A DNA stretch of 11,030 nucleotides, taken from contig JALLBK010000696.1 of NCBI GenBank assembly GCA_036940085.1, positions 1-11,030 on the forward strand, written 5' to 3'. Below the pieces are notes generated by a model that saw nothing but the letters and a program-made list of their open reading frames with translations, was not told the origin of the DNA and searched no databases. Positions 7,458-11,030 of the stretch are shown piece by piece (positions within the stretch are counted from its first letter, which is position 1; the number at the start of each line of letters is the position of its first letter). Made by a program: the position numbers and the translations under genes. The stretch is from Discostella pseudostelligera. Lineage: Eukaryota > Bacillariophyta > Thalassiosirophyceae > Thalassiosirales > Thalassiosiraceae.

Positions 7458-8546
7458 TTAACGGCAAGATCGGCCGAAACGAGCAAAGAATTCTGGTCCA
7501 CTTCCATGCACCCGTTCTCTTTCCATTTCTGCCTTTCGATTGTCCAGTTCCTTCTTCTGTCTCGCCAGTATCTCCTTGTGTACACGGTTCTCTTCTACAG
7601 CCATGTGCTGCTTCGCATCCTCCAATTCTTGCATTTTATTGATCATTTCTGCATTATAACGAGCCCAATTGGCCTCATTTTCTGCCTCTTGAGCGAGGAG
7701 CTCATGCTTTTGTCTCACTGCCGCATCGTTTTCTTCGTACAACTGCTTCACCTGCTCTTTCTGAAATCCCTTGAAATGATCTGGTCGGATCCTATGACCT
7801 GTGTTAACAGATGATACTGGTGACCTCACATCCTCGGTCAGGAGCGGGCATGTTTGTAGGTAATAACTTTGAAGTCGCTGAGCCTCACTATCGGCCATCA
7901 TCTCATTCTCCAATCGTTGTCGAGCCTGTCGTGCGTATTCCAGATTCTCAAGCTGAAGTTGTTTTGCATCTTCCTCTCTCCTCCGTTGAGCAATCTCCTC
8001 CAACTCAAAACGAATTCTATCCTGCTCGAGAACATAGTTGGCATATTCCTGCTCTTTCCGTAGTTCAGCATCAAGAGCTGTCTTCTTTGCTACCATATCC
8101 TCCGCACACCACATTTTCACCTGCTCTTGCTGAGCCTTCTTCCTCAGTTCGTGCGCACGATCTTCTCCAGAAAAGTACTGCAAAGAAGATGTACCACAGT
8201 CAGTCAAATTGATCGACCCATCCTTACCGAGAGCATTATTTTTCGGTTGCTTCACTTGCTCAGCAAGAGACTGTTTGATTTCATCGAGTGATCGTTTCTT
8301 CGCCTCCTGGACAGCGGCTTCATGGCAATCCAAGAAACGAACAAGCTGTTTCAAATTTTCGGCGTCCGCCAATTTTTCTTTCATCTGATCAAGCTCAATC
8401 AATCGCTTCTCTTCAATTTGCCTATCAAGGCCATCTTTATCAATTCCAATGCTTCGTTGCTTGGCATTCATGAACCGTTTCGTTCGCTCCCGTTCTTCCT
8501 TTTGAATTGCTTCTAACCTCGCGTTCCATTCTTCATCGTTCTTCAT
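7458..8546 (-). CDS. RIB43A: RIB43A family ciliary/flagellar microtubule protein
   Basis: Highly charged coiled-coil protein of 362 aa with the RIB43A landmarks in order: KRFMNAKQRSIGIDKDGLDRQIEEK (residues 23-47), the family's 'r.iFnar.rtiGiD...L..Qv.ek' block; GTSSLQYFSGED (118-129); RIRPDHFKGF (252-261); and a C-terminus of GPEFFARFGRSCR, matching the family's 'aeFF.qF..ssR' ending. Long helices fill the spaces between. RIB43A proteins are structural components of the ribbon protofilaments of axonemal doublet microtubules (Chlamydomonas RIB43a, mammalian RIBC1/RIBC2). Length is normal for the family (about 360-390 aa), so the gene looks intact. The ATG at 8546 is the only plausible start: the upstream frame runs into a stop with no further ATG. 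The stop lies 37 bp from the MATE stop on the other strand. Function is known for the family and inferred here. Confidence 0.9.
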   Translation of the reverse strand: MKNDEEWNARLEAIQKEERERTKRFMNAKQRSIGIDKDGLDRQIEEKRLIELDQMKEKLADAENLKQLVRFLDCHEAAVQEAKKRSLDEIKQSLAEQVKQPKNNALGKDGSINLTDCGTSSLQYFSGEDRAHELRKKAQQEQVKMWCAEDMVAKKTALDAELRKEQEYANYVLEQDRIRFELEEIAQRRREEDAKQLQLENLEYARQARQRLENEMMADSEAQRLQSYYLQTCPLLTEDVRSPVSSVNTGHRIRPDHFKGFQKEQVKQLYEENDAAVRQKHELLAQEAENEANWARYNAEMINKMQELEDAKQHMAVEENRVHKEILARQKKELDNRKAEMERERVHGSGPEFFARFGRSCR

Positions 8547-8549
8547 GTC

Positions 8550-8654
8550 CTGCGCGCGAAGTGGTGCAATGTCATAAACAAATACCAGTTAGTCAAGGCA
8601 TGTGCAGCAACTAATTCATCAGGAACAGGACAATGGACGGAGCAATTTCCTCAC
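8550..8654 (-). other. Probable 5'-leader intron of RIB43A (105 nt)
   Basis: On the minus strand, GTGCTCCAG|GTGAGG at 8654 is a good donor and CGCGCAG|GAC at 8550 is an acceptor, with a CTAAC branch-point-like motif (8588-8592) 38 nt upstream of the acceptor. The start codon follows the acceptor by only 3 nt. The upstream exon has no ATG in the coding phase before a stop, so the intron would lie in the 5' UTR. Confidence 0.5.
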
Positions 8655-9462
8655 CTGGAGCACTATTTTCGCACTGACCCAAAAGTCCACCCAATTCAGA
8701 GTTCCAAGTTCAGGTCCGATTTTTTAAAAGTGAGAGTGTGCGTGCGAAGATGGGTTGAAAAATAATGGCCGCACCTAAGTAAGCCGAATCTTTTTCAAAA
8801 TCGATATCGTCTTTGCCCACTCTGTTGATCTCTCAGGTTACTTATGCAACACACAATCACCATCCTGGCAAAACGTAGTTCAGAAATTGTTATTGCCTGA
8901 GTAAAGGAAATCGCGCAGCAGTGTACATCCTTCGATGTGGATCCCAGTGTCAGTTCAGCCTTTTCTGCCTGCATAGACTTCCACATCGGTCATCATCACT
9001 TCTTCTTCCTCTCGTCCATAATAGTTTCATTGTCATCCCGTGGAGGGGCAGTAGTAGGTAGTAGTAGTATCGACAGCAAACAGCACCAACTACATCTACA
9101 TTATCACCGTCACCCCTCTCCCCCGCTCAGCAATAGCAGCAGGAACCACACCGTGCGCTCCGCCTTGATCTAAAACTATCTACTCATTGTTGCGTCGGTG
9201 AGAGTGCGGATGGGGGTGGTGACGACGATAAGTACGGGTCATTGTCATTGGTCTCATATGATGTGCAGACGGGTTCGGGTGGTTCGTCTGTCCGTCTTGT
9301 CCCCAAGGGTGATTTTTGGCGGGAAGGAAATATCTTGTACAGCTTGCTTTTCGGCGGCCGACGATGGCCTTCATTTTTTTCATGGACGGCAGCCTCCAGC
9401 GGCAGTAGCAACGCCACCCTTCTCCCATTCACCCCTCCCTCTCTATCATTACAATATAAAGA
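8655..9462. promoter_or_regulatory. Divergent promoter region between RIB43A and the proteasome alpha-4 gene
   Basis: About 800 bp separate two genes pointing away from each other. No gene was supported: the open frames at 8795-8986 (-), 8937-9173 (+), 9180-9516 (-) and 9198-9655 (+) are compositionally biased or shadow the proteasome exon. Visible elements are an E2F-like site (9313-9327), a GATGTGGA/TCCACATC dyad (8934-8941 and 8980-8987), a GTAGTAGTAGTA-type triplet run near 9051-9068 and a pyrimidine-rich stretch just before the proteasome start (9418-9450). Confidence 0.5.
9313..9327 (+). promoter_or_regulatory. E2F/DP-like site upstream of proteasome alpha-4
   Basis: TTTTTGGCGGGAAGG contains TTTGGCGGGAA, which differs from the classical E2F site TTTGGCGGGAAA only at the last base. 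It lies about 140 bp upstream of the start codon. E2F/DP factors occur in most eukaryotic lineages including algae; binding here is inferred. Confidence 0.35.
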
Positions 9463-10415
9463 ATGTCGTACGATCGCGCCATCACAGTCTTCAGCCCCGA
9501 TGGGCATTTGTTCCAAGTCGAATATGCCATGGAGGCAGTGCGGCGAGGGAGTACCGCCGTCGGCGTACGGGGGAAAGATTGCGTCGTCCTTGCTGTGGAA
9601 CGGAGGGCATTGGCAAAGTGAGTTTTGTTTTGGTGCTTATTCATTGATACAATAATAAATTATTTGTCGCACGGTGGGGGGGGTTGATCATTGGCTGTCT
9701 CCATGATACTTTGATAATTCCCTCTCTCTCACCGTTTCATATTTTCATGGCATTTTCTGCGTCTTTGACTCGATTATAATAATTCGTAATCTCGTCCAGA
9801 CTTCAAGATCCACGCACCATACGCAAAATCGTCTCCATCGACGAAAGTAGCGTCTTGGCCTTTGCCGGCCTCACCGCCGACGCTCGTGTACTCATCAACA
9901 AAACCCGTTTGGAGGCTCAATCGTACCGTCTCACCTGCGAGGATGCCCCCTCGGTGGAATATTTGGCGCGATACATTGCTCGAACACAACAGCGATACAC
10001 TCAACGGGGAGGCGTGCGTCCTTTTGGTATCGCTACTCTCCTTGCCGGATTTGTGCAAGAGGAGGGAGATGGTAGTGGTAAGCCAGTATTGTATCAAACC
10101 GACCCCGCCGGGACACATAGTGAGTGGAAGGCACAAGTGATTGGTGGAAGGAATGCCAAGAGTTTACGTGAATTTTTGGAGAAGAATTGGGAGGAGGGAC
10201 TTGATGAGGCCAAGGCAGTACGGATGGGAGTGCAGGCATTGTTGGAGGTGGTGGATAGTGGGGCGAAGAATATGGAAATTTGTGTGGTACGAGCGGGGGG
10301 TGCCAAGTCCATTATGGACGAGAAGGATGTGGATGCCATTGTGAAGCAGATTGAGGCTGAGGCCGAGGAGGGGAAGACGACTACAACGACAACGACTGGG
10401 TCATCTGCTGAGTAG
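9463..10415 (+). CDS. PSMA7: 20S proteasome subunit alpha-4 (PSMA7 type), two exons
   Basis: Non-catalytic alpha-ring subunit of the 20S core proteasome, 256 aa. Exons are 9463-9617 and 9800-10415. The N-terminus, [22 protein letters not shown], is the alpha-subunit signature, and its wording together with [15 protein letters not shown] and [10 protein letters not shown] identifies the alpha-4 (animal PSMA7, plant PAD) paralogue. Further family blocks are [60 protein letters not shown] and [15 protein letters not shown]. The alpha N-terminal segment helps gate the catalytic chamber. The C-terminal tail, usually a Lys/Glu-rich stretch, here ends in seven Thr and GSSAE. It acts in cytosol and nucleus. 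The neighbouring gene on the right, tail-to-tail, encodes a HECT ubiquitin ligase of the same pathway. Identification is very secure. Confidence 0.97.
9618..9799 (+). other. Intron of proteasome alpha-4 (182 nt, phase 2)
   Basis: The donor is GTGAGT after ...GCATTGGCAAA... (exon ends AA) and the acceptor is CTCGTCCAG before ACTTCAAGAT. Splicing gives AA|A (Lys) and restores the conserved AKLQD block. It contains an eight-G run near 9675. Retention gives AAG TGA, an immediate stop. Confidence 0.93.
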
Positions 10416-10504
10416 AGAGATCAAATATATTTCACATTATTCGATGTGCCCACTATCTAATTTGAGTATTTGTTGCTTCTGCGGTGTAATCGCTTGGATT
10501 CACT

Positions 10505-11030
10505 CTAAGTTAATTCGAACCCCGCACCTGCCCCAATCGAGTAGATAAGCTTCTCCCTCAACACCTTCTCACTGCTATAAGTCGGTAGCTTCAATGTGTT
10601 GAAACAAGTTGACGCCGTTGGGAGTTTGTCGGCATCCCTCATAATGCCCACCCTTTGAATAGTGAATGGCGGATTCATGCTGGCAAATCCCAATGGGGGA
10701 GGACGGTCGCAACTCGTGACAAATCTAAGGAGATCCGCTTGATGCTTCGGACTTAATGACGTTACTACCTTCCAAAATCGTACGATATTCAGATCTAGCC
10801 GGGTGTAACCACCCGTGTAGCGAGTGTTTGACTTCATATCAGCAATATCAATCTTTCCATCGGACGCTCCACTGATTAGAACCTGAAGTTCTGGTTCATT
10901 GAACAGTCGTAACCACGATCGATCGATGACATCCCACAGTCCCCTGGTGAATGCATCTGATTGTTCTTTAATCCGATCACTAACATGATGTTTCGCTACA
11001 AGGTAGATGTAGCGGCGTTTGTTTTCATTA
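10505..11030 (-). CDS. HECT-type E3 ubiquitin ligase, C-terminal part (runs off the right edge)
   Basis: The last 175 residues of a HECT domain are visible; the 5' part lies beyond the window. The frame continues open to the edge, so the ATG at 10837 is internal. HECT landmarks in order are NENKRRYIYLVAKH, WLRLFNEPELQVLISG, DLNIVRFWKVV, LLRFVTSCDRPPPLGF, LPTASTCFNTLKLP and the end LREKLIYSIGAGAGFELT. The catalytic Cys that accepts ubiquitin from E2 is in STCF, codon 10604-10606, and the conserved Phe four residues from the C-terminus is present. The wording (FVTSC.RPP.LGF, LREKL.Y.I....GFEL) is closest to the UBE3B/UBE3C group, but the N-terminal domains that would settle the subfamily are not in view. 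Its 3' end faces that of proteasome alpha-4 across 89 bp. Confidence 0.92.
   Translation of the reverse strand, partial: NENKRRYIYLVAKHHVSDRIKEQSDAFTRGLWDVIDRSWLRLFNEPELQVLISGASDGKIDIADMKSNTRYTGGYTRLDLNIVRFWKVVTSLSPKHQADLLRFVTSCDRPPPLGFASMNPPFTIQRVGIMRDADKLPTASTCFNTLKLPTYSSEKVLREKLIYSIGAGAGFELT

Noticed and set aside
8837..8850. GTTACTTATGCAAC resembling an RFX X-box near a ciliary gene
   Set aside because: Only the half-site edges match, and RFX control of cilia genes is established mainly in animals and their relatives; RFX factors are not known to me in diatoms.
8795..8986. 63-codon frame on the minus strand upstream of RIB43A
   Set aside because: No link by a consistent splice to RIB43A in the right phase, and no family resemblance.
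9198..9655. Two long overlapping frames across the proteasome exon 1
   Set aside because: They shadow the alpha-4 exon in other frames and run into its intron; the alpha-4 frame has unmistakable family motifs.
1..11030. Transposons, CRISPR arrays, viral genes or horizontally acquired islands
   Set aside because: No transposase, reverse transcriptase, long terminal or inverted repeats, spaced repeats or phage-like genes were seen; the genes are ordinary eukaryotic ones.

Overview
The window reads as nuclear DNA of a photosynthetic stramenopile, most probably a centric diatom. Four things point there. Genes carry short GT-AG introns (105-182 nt) and sit tightly packed in both orientations. One membrane protein begins with a signal peptide ending in an ASA|FP junction, the complex-plastid import signature of diatoms and related algae, followed by an Arg-rich transit segment. 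Mitochondrial presequences and a eukaryotic 20S proteasome subunit are present. A RIB43A ciliary protein implies that the organism builds a flagellum at some stage, as centric (not pennate) diatoms do in male gametes. The species is inferred, not read.

Layout, left to right: (1) 362-2935 (+), mitochondrial HSP90 (TRAP1 type), two exons. (2) 2971-3795 (-), CRAL-TRIO/Sec14-like lipid-binding protein, tail-to-tail with TRAP1 across 35 bp. (3) A 430-bp divergent promoter region, then 4226-4953 (+), an unassigned small, probably mitochondrial protein whose reading frame closes only if a 10-nt microexon (4474-4483) is included. (4) A 592-bp intergenic region with two CACGTG boxes and a TGACGTCA palindrome, then 5546-7420 (+), a plastid-targeted MATE transporter without introns. 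(5) 7458-8546 (-), RIB43A, tail-to-tail with MATE across 37 bp, with a probable 105-nt intron in its 5' leader. (6) A roughly 0.8-kb divergent promoter region, then 9463-10415 (+), 20S proteasome subunit alpha-4 (PSMA7 type), two exons. (7) 10505-11030 (-), the C-terminal catalytic end of a HECT ubiquitin ligase that runs off the right edge.

The genes do not form an operon-like system. They are mostly housekeeping genes of different compartments: mitochondrial protein folding, lipid transfer, plastid transport, axoneme structure and the ubiquitin-proteasome system. I saw no mobile element, CRISPR array, RNA gene or virus-like sequence. The points most worth checking are the microexon, the ciliary gene and the cis-elements of the plastid MATE gene. 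I did not find a convincing new multi-gene system.
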